Below the pieces are notes generated by a model. It was not told where the DNA came from. It did not search any database and saw nothing but the letters and a program-made list of their open reading frames with translations. From positions 102,970,796 to 103,034,795 of the forward strand of contig NC_081412.1 in NCBI RefSeq assembly GCF_030272615.1: DNA of 64,000 nt. The letters are read 5' to 3'. Below, piece by piece: positions 23,656-34,779 of this stretch. Position 1 is the stretch's first letter. Every line of letters begins with the position of its first letter. The translations under genes and the position numbers were made by a program. Source of the DNA: Cryptomeria japonica. Its lineage: Eukaryota; Streptophyta; Pinopsida; Cupressales; Cupressaceae.

Positions 23656-25465
23656 ATGGAGCCTAATTTGGGTGACTTCTTTTATGAGGATCATGCTAAT
23701 TCTTCCCATCCTAATCATGTGCCTATTCACCCCATTGATGAATCCCATGATGAAGAAGAAGCTTTAACTAGGGTTTATCTAGATCAAATTTCCACATTGG
23801 ACAATCAATTTGATAATTTTCAACAATGGATGTCCCAAGAATACCCTAATAGTGAAGCTCTTCGATTAATTGAAGGCCTTAAACACATGATTCAAAGTGA
23901 TAAGAATGAAATTGATATATTGCATGGTATTGCACATATTGTAGATTCTAATGTCATGCCTATCAAGAGTTGTGCCGAAACCCTAGGTTACTCACATCTG
24001 CCAACACAAGTCAATCCTTCTATTCCTTTGACTACTCCTATGACTAGTATCCCTACTTTCACCTCCAACATCATGGCTACTTCAACTCAAAGTGTCATTC
24101 CTACAACCATTGGTCATGGGGTCAATCCCTCTTCTTCATTTAATCCTCCATCTTTAGCTATGTCTTCCATAAGTGTTCCTACTATTCCTCAACCAATCAA
24201 TGTGACACAAGGGGGAAATTCCTTCATTAACTTTATTCCTCCTTTAAGTGTCCCTTTTCCTACCCAATCATCACCAATGCCTACTTATCATAATGTCCCA
24301 CCACCTTATTCTCAGTCCATGCATTCTTTCAATAACATCCCACCACCTTCTCAATCACCTATATCTAACATCAATTCTTCTACCGAAATGACAATTAACA
24401 ATCTTGCTCAAACTGTGTCTTCCTTACAACAACAAATTGCTTCTATGAGTCAATCCAAGTTTAGTGTGCCCACCTTCGATGTTGCAAGCCCACTTTCTCT
24501 TGATTTTGTTAAAGACGTGCCACCTAAACATGTTGAGATCCCTCAATTACAACTCTATAATGGAAAAGGTGATCCTCTTATGCATGTCAAAACATTCCAA
24601 ACCTTGTGTACTGATTTTGTTTATGATCAAAGATTGCTTGCAAAAATGTTTACAAGAACACTAAGAGATAAGACTTTACAATAGTATTTCTCTTTGCCTT
24701 CTTATTCCATCACTTATTTTCAACAACTGGCAAATGCTTTCATCCAACAATTTCAAAACAACATTGGTCCTAAAATCACTTTGACTGATTTAATGCATTG
24801 TAAACAAGGTGTTAAAGAAAAAGTGACTGATTTCATTGGTAGATATAAGCATTTGTGTGCTCAAATTTCTTTTCATGTACCTGATAATGATATTCAAAGA
24901 ATTTTTATTTCTAATTTACAAAAAGATATCAGAGAAAATCTTATTTTGTTTGAGTTTACTTCCTTTCCGTAGTTGTGCACAACAATCCACAATTATCAAC
25001 TGCCTGTGAGTCAAATGGAACAATCCACTCCTATGGCTCCTAGTGATAAGGGGGAGAGTGTTCAACAACCGTTTGTGAAGTTCAAACCAACAAAAAGCTT
25101 CATCAAGTTCAATTATCCAATTAACAACCATAATGTGAATGCTACAACAAGTGTGCCTTCTATTTCAAAAAAATTCCAAAGAGAAAGACAATTTACTCCT
25201 TTGAATGAATCTTTACATAGTATTATGTCTTATTTGTTGCACATAAATGTTATCAAACTTTATCCTATAAAAAAAATTGATCCTTATAAACTTGCATGCC
25301 CTTATTTTGATAACAATTCCTTTTGTCAATTTCATCATCAATCTGGTCATGATACTGAGAAATGTTTTGCATTGAAGAATAAGATTCAAGACTTGATTGA
25401 TAATAATACTATATCTATGGCAGGTGTGAATGATAAAGGGAATAAATTAGTAGCTCGGTGTGAAT
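23656..25465 (+). pseudogene. Gypsy gag polyprotein, broken
   Basis: The frame starts at ATG 23,656. The N-terminal part (about residues 1-270) is acidic, then Ser/Thr/Pro/Asn-rich. A retrotransposon gag domain follows (VEIPQLQLYNGKGDP, then YFQQLANAFIQQF and VTDFIGRYKHLCAQI). Downstream is a His/Cys-rich tail (LACPYFDNNSFCQFHH then HDTEKCFALKNKIQDL) typical of plant Tat-like Gypsy gags. In-frame TAG codons lie at 24,682-24,684 (where a Trp is likely) and 24,970-24,972. A 34-bp tandem duplication at 25,423-25,490 shifts the frame. It would form the virus-like particle; this copy cannot make the full protein. Confidence 0.88.
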
Positions 25466-25490
25466 GATAAAGGGAATAAATCAGTAGCTT
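25423..25490 (+). repeat. 34-bp tandem duplication in gag
   Basis: GGTGTGAATGATAAAGGGAA starts at 25,423 and again at 25,457. As 34 is not a multiple of three, the duplication breaks the frame between gag and the protease-like part. Confidence 0.92.
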
Positions 25491-26369
25491 CTCTTAATCA
25501 AAATCTTAAGATTTTCACTGATCCCTTGCCTTCTCATACCTCCAACGTTATTGAGATTGTGCCTAATTCTCTCTCTTCTGAAGAATTCACCTCTATGGCT
25601 TCAAACTTGGTTAATATGGTAGAAACACAAGATATGCCTAAGAACCTTTTATTACATTTGACCCTAGTGAGACCATTAGAGCACCTAATGGCCCTTTATA
25701 CATAGTTGCAAAGGTTAAGGATATCCCTTGCTGTAGTGCCTTGATTGATCCCTCTTGCATGGTTAATGTCATAACTGAAGAGTATCTTTTCACTTTACGA
25801 TTGCATAAACCAATATATGATGCTTCTAATGTGGTTGTGAAGTTATTTGATGGCTTCTCTTGTCCTACCATTGGTTCTATCACCCTTCTTGTTGAGGTTC
25901 ATACTAAATCATTGGACATGTTGACTTTGTTATCATACCTTCTTCTGAGCAATTTTGTGTGAAGTTGGGCTATCCTTGGCTATCTTCCATGAAGGCTATT
26001 GCTTCTCCAATCCAAAAATGTTTGAAATTTCCTCACAATGGAAAAATTATAATTGTGAACCATAGCTTATTTCATCCATCCGAAAGAAGCCCCTGTGTTC
26101 CTATTGATCTCTTTTGGCCTAAACAATTTCAATCTCTTCCATCAAGGAGTGATGCTCTTTCTCTAAACTTTGATGAAAAAATGGGTGAAAATGTTATTCA
26201 TAATGACAATACAAGTCCTAATGCTTCTGATGATGAGTATGAGTATGTTCATGTGGACAAGCATTTATCAGATGAATTTTCACAAACCCTAATCCTAGCT
26301 CCTAGAATTGAACAAAGTGACTTACAACATGAGCATAGTCCTTGTTTGGGGTCCATCTGCTATGTTTGA
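25490..26369 (+). pseudogene. Gypsy protease-like region and C-terminal tail
   Basis: After the frameshift the homologous reading continues through PNGPLYIVAKVKDIPC, SALIDPSCMVNVITEEYLF, the GSITLLVEVH strand and KLGYPWLSSMKAIASP, a layout like the retropepsin region of Tat-type Gypsy elements. The usual catalytic D-S/T-G is replaced by D-P-S, so activity is doubtful; this may be normal for this non-autonomous family. A further frame change lies near 25,950. The tail is acidic (SDDEYEYVHVD) and ends at 26,367-26,369. No RT follows. Confidence 0.75.
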
Positions 26370-27186
26370 TGTCACTCCTCTGGCATGTTGCTCACCTTCC
26401 CAAAATAGTGATCAACAAGATCAGGAGGCGGATGTCATGCTAGATTAGAAATATTAGCACTGTAGATCTTTCTCTCTCTCCTCTCTTACTCTTTTGTGAC
26501 CATTCTTCTATGTGTATCCCTATTCTTCTATTGTTCCCTTAATGTCTACTTGGGGATGATGTGAAGCATTGAGATCTTTTCTTGGTCTCTTTCATGTTGA
26601 ATTAAAATACATCCTCTCCTCCCTTTCTTCTAAGGTAGTGTCCTTCTTTTGGGAATGACAATTATTATATGCATATACCTACATGATATACATGAGTTAT
26701 CATACAACATACTGACCTCGAGGAAAGCGACAATACCTCATGTTTTATGTTCATTATCCTTGGATTTATTCCTCGATTGGGGGATAAATCCTTGCGATAG
26801 TGTGCTCCCTCCCTTCTTCTCTCTCTCTTGGGTTTATCCTACCTTAAAGAAATCACTCTCGATAAGGTGCGTGCAATCACTTTAACGTGGGGGCATACAC
26901 TCCACTCATATTTTCCTTCTTGATACTTAGAATTACTTAGTGAACTTTGTTTTCCTGTGTAATATTTGGTATCCTTTCTTTCATGACTCATAGTTAAGAG
27001 AAATTTTCTACTTCCAGTCATGGTTCTCCCCTTCTCGATCTTCCCTTTTACTTTGTCAATCGAAGTCGTAAGATCTTAAGTCCACTGGGGGCTTGGCACA
27101 TCTTGCCTCCTTGACTTGGTAAAAGTATTTAAATCTTGTTTCCTTGTACTTTACTGGTAGTATTGGCGTACGCTTATACTCCTGCT
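26370..27186 (+). other. Gypsy 3' non-coding region
   Basis: The region between the gag/pro stop and the polypurine tract is rich in pyrimidine runs and has no RT, RNase H or integrase signature in any frame. In an autonomous Gypsy several kb of pol would lie here. Confidence 0.7.
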
Positions 27187-27201
27187 AAAGTGGGGGCTAA
27201 A
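27187..27201 (+). other. Gypsy polypurine tract
   Basis: AAAGTGGGGGCTAAA lies directly before the TG of the 3' LTR, the expected place for the plus-strand primer. Confidence 0.8.
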
Positions 27202-28419
27202 TGTAGTTTCATAAAATTGCAACCCTAGCAATTTTTGACTGCATTAGGGTCCTCACACAAGTGAGATTGAATCCTCTAGCCTGATTAGAGTTCGGAGATC
27301 GCTCTGCCCTTGGAAACAACTTCTTACTTGGCCTTTGCATCACCTTGTCCGTACTTTATCATGGAGAAAGGGGTAGGACATGGGTGTGGTGCCCCTGTCC
27401 CCCCTAGGATAGGGGCGTGGAACCCTTGTCCTCCCAGGATAGGGGTGTGATGCCCCTATCCCTACCCTATTTTGGGGTAAGACCCTTCCTAGGGTAAGAT
27501 TGTTGGTTGTTCATTGGGCGGGAAACTTCGCTGATGTTGGCCTATGACAAAAGTCAAGTCCACTAAAATGTATTAAGGGGCATTTGTCCTCTCATTTGCA
27601 TAATTTGAAGCTGTATAAGATTGGAGTGGATCAAGTTGCATAAGCGATCAAGAATTCTTTTCCTGCATTGAGCATTCTCATGTCTCCCTTCAAGGCTAGG
27701 TGTTGCATTCAAGTCAATGATTCAATCATTGAGGAGGACATTGATTTCAACATTCAATTCCACATAAGAATTTCTATCAACATTGCTACCAAAACCTCTC
27801 TTGAGGTGATTTACAATTCAGTCTTTCATTTACATCTATCTGCAAGTACTTTCTTTCATTACTTGGTTAATTCCAAAACTGGGGTTTGACCTAAAGGAGA
27901 ACCCCCAATCCCAACCCATCTTCCTCTCTTTTCTGTGTGTAGGTTGCAGGTGCACAACTATACTTTCAAATTCAGGCTTCATTTGCAGAGGTGGAAAAAC
28001 CCTTTTCATTTTGTAGATTTTCAGAGGACTGTGTACATTCCCGCCATGGTCTGAGAAACTTTTCCTCAAATCCGTAGGGTGACTTTATCTTGACATCTTA
28101 CTGCCAGATCCAATTGCACAACTTCATCCCATATTCTAATCTCAAGTTATAATCAGTTCTTTGTCACTTTTGCACTACATAAATCAATCAATTCCTTTCC
28201 ATTTCAAATAGGGAAGAGGGGATCAACTTATCATCCCCATTTCATTCAGAATTCAATCTTTATCCTTGAAGGTTGCATCTAGTGAATTTCCTCTCCTCTT
28301 CCAAATGTAACTTGGTGAAAAGTGTTTCAAGGGCAATCAATAGTGAAACTCTCATCTCTCTTTGAGGGAAAGGGTAGTTTTCCTCTTGATCTATCATTCA
28401 CCATTTTTCCAACATTACA
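27202..28419 (+). repeat. Gypsy element 3' LTR
   Basis: This 1,218-bp partner of 14,069-15,275 starts TGTAGTTTCATA and ends CCAACATTACA. It is followed by GTTTC, the right copy of the target duplication, and then Copia-1 RT sequence. Confidence 0.9.
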
Positions 28420-29747
28420 GTTTCTAACCTCTTCACCAGGTTCATTTAATTTGTTTCTGAATGCCCATTTTGTACCAATCACATTCTTGTCTTTTGGTCT
28501 GGAAACAAGTTCCCATGTATTGTTCTTCTCAATATGATTCAACTCTTCTTCCATAGATTTTATCCAATTCTCATCTTTACAAGCTTCAACAACATCTTTA
28601 GGTTCAATCTTGGAAATCAAACATGTTTATTTAGCAACAATCCTTCTCCTAGTCATCACACCTTTATTTTTATCTTCAATAATCTAATTTTCTGAATGAT
28701 TTAATTTCACATACCTTGGAGTCTTCTGATTATTCTGGTTCGCGGGTTTTTGAACTTCTTCATTAGCAACAACAATATCCGGATTAGCTGTCTCTACTAG
28801 ATCATTTTGCTTTAGGATCTCAGTATGCACTTTCTTTGAAATAACATTTGATCATCAAACTCATATCTGCATGCTCTGATATGCTTTCCATGAAATTCAT
28901 CAATCTTTACATTTGCACTTTCTACTATCTTTCTCAACCTCTTATTATAACACTGTTAGGCCTTGCTCTTAGTGGAATAACCCAAGAAGATTCCTTCATC
29001 ACGTCTTGCATCAAACTTTCCTATATATTCATCTCTTTTCATACAACATTTTCTTCCAAAATTTTTGAAATATCTAACTGTACGAACATGTCCAAACCAT
29101 AACTCATAAGGAGTCTTACCAGAATCACCTTTTATATGCACTCGGTTGAATGTGTATACAACAATGCTAACAACTTGTCTCCAAAAGGTCTTCAGAACAT
29201 CTCCTTCAATCAACATAGTCCTAGTGGCATCCAAAATAGTTATGTTCTTCCTTTCAACAACTCCATTCTGCTAAGGGGTTCTAGGAGCAGATAACTATCT
29301 TCTAATCCCATGCATCAAACTCACCAGATGTGAATTCTCCTCCTTTGTCATATCTTAGACATTTTAGCTTCAATCCTATCTCTGTCTCCACCTTAGCTTT
29401 GAATATCTTTAATTTATCTAGTGCTTCTGATTTATCCCTTAGAAAAGTAACCCACATCATTTTAGAATAGTCTTCAATCAACAACATGAAATATTTGTCA
29501 TCCTGCATGCTTCTCACTCTTGTAGGACTGCAAAAATCAATATGCACAAGATATAATAATCCATTAGATGTAAACAACTTACTCTTGAATGAAATTCTTG
29601 TTTGCTTTCCCAACTGACATTCTCTACATACCAGATTAGAAGGTTTCATAATCTTAGGAAAATATTTAACAATTTGAGTAGAACTTATCTTAATCATGCA
29701 GTCAAAATTAACATGACACATCCTTCTATGCCACAAATAGCTTTCAT
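28420..29747 (-). pseudogene. Copia-1 integrase and RT start
   Basis: The minus strand encodes the second half of the GAG-pre-integrase domain (LWHRRMCHVNFD at 29,735, then C-R-E-C), the integrase core (HIDFCSPTRVRS, MMWVTFLRDKSEA, RYDKGGEFTSGEF, QNGVVERKN), the conserved TPYELWFG and GIFLGYSTKSKA region, a low-complexity linker, and the RT start (WELVSRPKDKNVIGTKWAF). Several stops and at least one frameshift break it. The start of the pre-integrase domain lies beyond the solo LTR, and RT resumes at 14,068 beyond the Gypsy element. Confidence 0.9.
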
Positions 29748-31256
29748 CTAAGTGTTATCTTGTCATTCAAACCTCATAACAAGAGTGAGTCACCTTGCAA
29801 AATTTTTAGTTGAGTCTTTGTCTTGTTAAAAATTCGTTGGTTCAATCCCTAATCCTCTTGTAAATCATTTCTAAATTCTTAGCATTATGTTTCAATAGTT
29901 GTTTGAACCTCATGAACCCCTTGAACCCCTTGAACCATCTTGAACAGAGTTCGTAGTGTTCATTTAGGTATCGCAGGTTCTAAGTTGTGTCTAAGACATT
30001 TTTGGGCTAACATTCACTTAAGTGTTTTGCAACAGCTCTATTTCACGGTCGCAAGTGATATTTCATATATTCTTTCTCCAAACCGTGAACTATTTCAACC
30101 TAGTTCAAACAGTTCAGTGATGTTCAAACTGTTCAATGAAGTTCAAGGTTCAAGCTTTGCAGGTCTGATTTTATGACAGTCATATAGACCCGCACACAGT
30201 AGCTCATATCTTTTTACTTAGACATCATTTTTGAAATCGCTCTAGTCAAAATGCAGACAACTAGGTTTCGACCAACATATCCAAAATTGAGAAAGATCCA
30301 ACAGTGGAAACAAAAGTTATGGCCTCCGTACCGAGATAGACTTTGACTGTCACAAATATTTTCAGCCCGCCTAGCATAATGAATATTTTCATTTTGGTTT
30401 AAAATATTCAAGTGCCACCTGTCCAAATATTTTATAAACTTTAGAGAATTATATTTCTAATGTTTATAAATATTTGATGTTATAAATAAGAGTAATGGGG
30501 AAAGTGAAAAGCGTAATTGAAAAGGTTTTTCAAGATTCAATTATAAAACTGAATAATGATCTCATGTAGCTATTTATGGCGAAAGAATTGAGGGAGGCAG
30601 GGTTCTTCTTCTTTTTGTTTTCTTCTAGCAGCCCGTGGGTGAGGGAGAGTAGATTTTTTTTATTTGTAAGGGAAGAGTTGAAACTTTTCTAAGCAATGCT
30701 TTGTACAAAAAATATCAATCTTTGAGTTGATTTTTAGACATGAATAGAATGTAGATGATATCTTCAATCTTTGTGTTGCTGATATCTTGTCATGACTGTA
30801 GCTGGTCTTTGAGCCTTTGCAGTTGTTTATTAATGCCTTTTCTATTATAATCAATTGTGTATGTGGATTTATTACAAGTCTGTGTGCCTGAAAGTAAGCC
30901 ATATTGGAGCAACAACTTTCTCTCTTAGTTTTTAGTCCAAATGCTATCCATAAGTGTAGAAAATTAAACTTTTATTTAATGGTCTTCATTTATATCTATT
31001 TTGTAAGTCTTTAGCATTCATTTTCATGGCTATGGATGAATGTTATTTTCCTTTATTGCTTTCTGGTTAAAAGCATGTCAACAATTTAATTCCTTGTAAA
31101 TCTTCTAAGAGGGAGTTGTGCCTCTCAATTCAAAGGAAGATTATCACTTCAATGATAATCTATCCAACTGTTAGTACTTTTTGTCCTTCATTCTGGGCAT
31201 TTTGAGTTTATTTGTATAGTTATCTTCGAAGGACAAATCTATTCACTAACACTAAG
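29748..31256 (+). mobile_element. Solo LTR with 5-bp target duplication
   Basis: The 1,499-bp segment 29,753-31,251 begins TGTTATCTTG, ends CACTAACA, and is flanked by perfect CTAAG copies (29,748-29,752 and 31,252-31,256). It splits the Copia-1 pre-integrase domain, whose halves (NIFHLN and LWHRRMCHVNF) are adjacent in Copia-2. It has no coding region. It probably arose by recombination between two LTRs of a full element, leaving one LTR. No second copy is in this window, so the family is unknown. Confidence 0.85.
30481..30488 (+). promoter_or_regulatory. TATA-like element in the solo LTR
   Basis: TATAAATA lies near the middle of the LTR, where a retrotransposon promoter is expected, and suggests a plus orientation. 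This is a motif match only. Confidence 0.35.
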
Positions 31257-31773
31257 AAATCAAACAACTTTTCTCACCAACATTCAAATGAAATATATTA
31301 CCTTTAGTCATAGTTCCTAATGCAATCTCTATACCAGAGGCATTCAAAATCTTGCATTTACCATTCTTTAATTGAAAATCATATCCCTTATCAACCATCT
31401 ATCCAACACTCAAAAGATTATGCTTCAAACCTTTAACATATAAGACATCATTAGTATTATGCTTACCATCAAGAGAAATAGAACTACCATGAATTACACA
31501 CACTTTATTATCTCTAAATCTCACTATACCACCATCATACCTCTCCATATTCACAAATTTACTTTTATCACCTACCATATGATGTGAACAACTACTATCA
31601 ATTACCCATTCATCTTTCTCTTAAATCTTAGAAGTCAAAGCTTTCTTCTCAACAATGCAGCTCGTATAATTCACTAGTACCGGATTATCTTCCTTCATAG
31701 CAATAAATACAAATTCATCTTCTGAATTCCCATTCTTAGACTCTTCATCTGTCACACCTTCATCAATAGTATA
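31257..31773 (-). pseudogene. Copia-1 protease and first half of pre-integrase
   Basis: Minus-strand reading gives DEWVIDSSCSHHMVGDKSKF, the Copia protease site with DSS where DSG is normal, then SLDGKHNTNDVLYV, LKHNLLSVG and NIFHLN. The neighbouring Copia-2 protease (56,900) keeps DSG, so the change is specific to this copy. It is bounded by the solo LTR on one side and the CACTA element on the other. Confidence 0.85.
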
Positions 31774-31990
31774 CACTAATACATTTGGCCCAAATTCTGA
31801 TGGAGAAGGTATATTATGACCAAATTTGATTTTATTCTGAAAAAATGATTGAATTCATCGAAATTCTGATGATAATTCCACATTTGGTTTTGACGGAGAA
31901 GGAATTGGCAATGAAATTTGTGTTTTTTGGAAAAAAGTGCCCGCGTTCGTCGGAATTTTGATGACCGTAGGAATTACTTAAAAAAAAAAG
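31774..31990. repeat. CACTA left terminal and subterminal repeats
   Basis: After the CACTA end come the related segments AAATTCTGATGGAGAAGG, CGAAATTCTGATGATAATT and CGTCGGAATTTTGATGACCG. Such subterminal motifs are transposase-binding sites in known CACTA elements; that role is inferred here. Confidence 0.7.
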
Positions 31991-32689
31991 AGCAAGCCAT
32001 TTGATAAATTATTAATCCCCTCTAGACTTTGTCCCGTGGACCTCTGGCATCCACAAAGACATTGGGAATTGCAAGGAGAGGAAAACAACATTCTGGATTG
32101 AGGTCACCCAGGATAGGTAGATAGGGCCTCCATAGCTAGGGGTGGGGGGTGCTACCAAGATCCGGTTGAAGAAAAAAGGTAGGGGTGTAGGGCACGGACC
32201 AGCTTAAAGATGTGACTGTCAGCTTGTCTCTTTCTATGCAAGTGCAGTGACTAGTATATTTGCATCTCTGCAACCTTCGAGGTAATCAACCAATTCATTC
32301 ATAGGTGTCATTTGATTATCCGCCAAATTATATAAGATGTTTCAATTGCTTTAATTTGTTGTCTATGTTGTATTGAATTTAAATTGTGAGCTAGGTTTTC
32401 TTTTAAGTTTCTTGTGGATGCAGAAGTTCAATAGTTTAATAATTACTTTCTTGAAGCCCGCAAAATATTAAGAGCCTCACATTTGAATGGTTGAAGTTTT
32501 GAAAGAAATGCTTTTAAAAAAAAAATCACAAAATGAGAGCATGATATTGGTAGCTTATTAGGAGTTCGCCTTGAATTTGGGAAATACACATAGACGAGAT
32601 AGAAGATTGATCAATACACATTACCTAGCCTCATCATGCATAAATAAAAGAGGTATAGACTATAGCAAGCACATATCATGAGCCAAAGG

Positions 32690-33330
32690 ATCATATTCGA
32701 GAGTTGCTTCATCTCAAAACCTCTATATTTTTAAGATCCACAAATGGGGTTGAGGCCAAGTCTTGGTTACTTAGCTTGGACTTATGCTTTGGGTTGCATC
32801 TATATGTGAGCAACCTAAAGGCATAATTTGCAATGCAATTTTTGAGAGGACTTGCTTCCACCTTGTGGTACTGGGAGGATAAAATGCACCAACTCACATT
32901 GGAAACCCTCTCATGGGATACCATTTTGGAGTTCTTCAAAGTGTGTTCTATTTCAAAATATTTTTGACAGAGATGCATAGACGAGTTTCACAATTTACAT
33001 AATGAGGTTTCGTAGTGGCTCAACATGAGAGTTAGTTTTTGGAGTTCTTGTAGTTTGTAGATTACATTCAAGACAAGTTACTTGTCAATTATTTCATTAG
33101 AGGTGGAAAGCCCAAAATTTCAGTTTTCCTACACATGGCCAATCCAAATGACTTTAGGGTTGCTATGGAAAAGTCTCTTATGGAAAAGGAGGTATATGGG
33201 AGGACACAAGAGGCATGAGAGAAGTTTGTAACCTTGATCAAGGGACTAAATTTTCCATAGGCCTCCCCATCCTTCAAAGGAGAATTTAGACTTAATATAG
33301 GATTTCAAAGAAAAACCCAATAGTATCAAT
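32690..33330 (+). pseudogene. Retrotransposon gag-like remnant inside the CACTA element
   Basis: The plus strand gives a broken reading with VEAKSWLLSLDLCFGLHLY, FAMQFLRGLASTLWYWEDKM, EFHNLHNEVS and then LVNYFIRGGKPKI and KSLMEKEVYGR. The order and the W-Y-W cluster resemble the retrotransposon gag domain of Ty3/Gypsy elements. Stops and frame changes are frequent. It was either captured by the CACTA element or belongs to a degraded nested insertion whose ends I cannot see. Confidence 0.5.
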
Positions 33331-34779
33331 ATTAGGGACAAAGGTCTAGAGCATAGTAGGGGCCATAGGGTAGTCTAATATGACCATCATCAACACAAGG
33401 ATATTTTAGGTATGAGAGACTATAGAGCTATCAAGCTAGGCCTTCTATGACTCAACAAACTTTTAAGGGAGAATCTAGTGTTTTTTAGTAGTTAGGATCT
33501 TCTAATTTTGGTGGGGCCTAGCCAACATAGGGTTATATGAGAGGCACATGTTATGTATATATTAGTATCAGATAGAGAGTGCCCACAAGGTTTTAGAGTA
33601 GGTGGACACCATCCTAGGATGTAAAAGTAGATAGTTGATATGTGGGTATTTACCCTCCCAACCACTCAACATATACCACCCAAAGGTCAAAGGAAGATTC
33701 ACTAACTCAACTCATTGTCAAATTGTGAGAGTCAATACAAGGTTTAGGACAGTCATACACCCTCATGGTTTGATGGGATTTTTGGGTCACCAAACACTTG
33801 GATTATGTTTATAACTCCCTCACAAATTCCCCAATCCATTAACAAGACTATTCAAGGACCCTTGAGTCAATTACACCATCCAAACTCCATGCGTACACTG
33901 TGTTCTCATATTAAGACACAAAAATCAACACCTTCCACATATTTGCATGTGCCAAAATGCTCATGAGACCCTGCAATGATTAAGAAAACAAAATACATGA
34001 TTTTATGGGTCATCCCATGCCTTTAAATTTATTTATCAACATGGAAATGACCCATAATGCATTTTAGTTTGCTTCGAGTTACCCTAGACTAGGTTTTTGA
34101 CAATTTTTGCCAATTTGGCTATAACTTTTGCAATACATAACGAAACAAGATGAAACCAAAGGTAGATTGAAGAGGATTCACCCATATAACACATTGAAGA
34201 GATTTTTATAGAAAAATAACATGCTAAGGAATGCCAAACTCCAATATAGCAGTTTGCAACGTTAAAGAACTCATAAATTGCAGGGTAAACTGAGATATTC
34301 ATTAATTGTGCTTAGTTACAATGCTCAACTGACCCTTGGTCATGGAGACTGCCTTATTAAATAACTCCAAATCCTCCCTCAATGGTTAGAACCACCTTTT
34401 AAACTTGTCTCAACAAACTAACACCTAATTGCTCATAAAATGCACAAAACGCTGCTTTAACAATGTTGAAAATATTAGCAACTTTGTCAAAAAATGTTCC
34501 TAGACTCAACCCAAGACCACTATGACTCAAAAATGATAGAAATAGGTTCAAATAGGTCTATAAGACCTTTACATATCATTAAACATCACATTTGACCCAT
34601 TGAGACATATTTGCAACATAGTGACAATATTGATCATCATGACCCCCACTAGGACTCAATACACCATCTAATAGTCTTAATGATATTTATTACATGAAAT
34701 ATGGTCTTCTAAGACCTTATTCATAACCAAAATAAAAAACCTTTACCTATTACTAAATTGGCTTCATGGTGGCCATCTT
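33331..34779. other. Unassigned CACTA interior
   Basis: I recognise no domain or terminal repeat. Short ORFs show no family resemblance. Confidence 0.45.

Larger units (their letters stand above)
14069..28419 (+). mobile_element. Non-autonomous Gypsy-type LTR retrotransposon (gag/pro only)
   Basis: The LTRs 14,069-15,275 and 27,202-28,419 both start TGTAGTTTCATAAAATTG and end CCAACATTACA. A PBS-like site follows the first LTR and a polypurine tract precedes the second. The flanking 5-mers are GTTTA and GTTTC (one mismatch), and the Copia-1 RT frame rejoins across the site, which confirms the insertion. After subtracting LINE-1 (16,101-23,320) the element is about 7.1 kb. It codes for a long gag and a protease-like region, with no RT, RNase H or integrase, so it resembles TR-GAG or LARD-type elements that depend on a related autonomous Gypsy. 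Confidence 0.85.

Noticed and set aside
14691-28069. Similar 70-77-codon minus ORFs at 14,691-14,903 and 27,836-28,069
   Set aside because: They are alike only because they lie at the same place in the two Gypsy LTRs.
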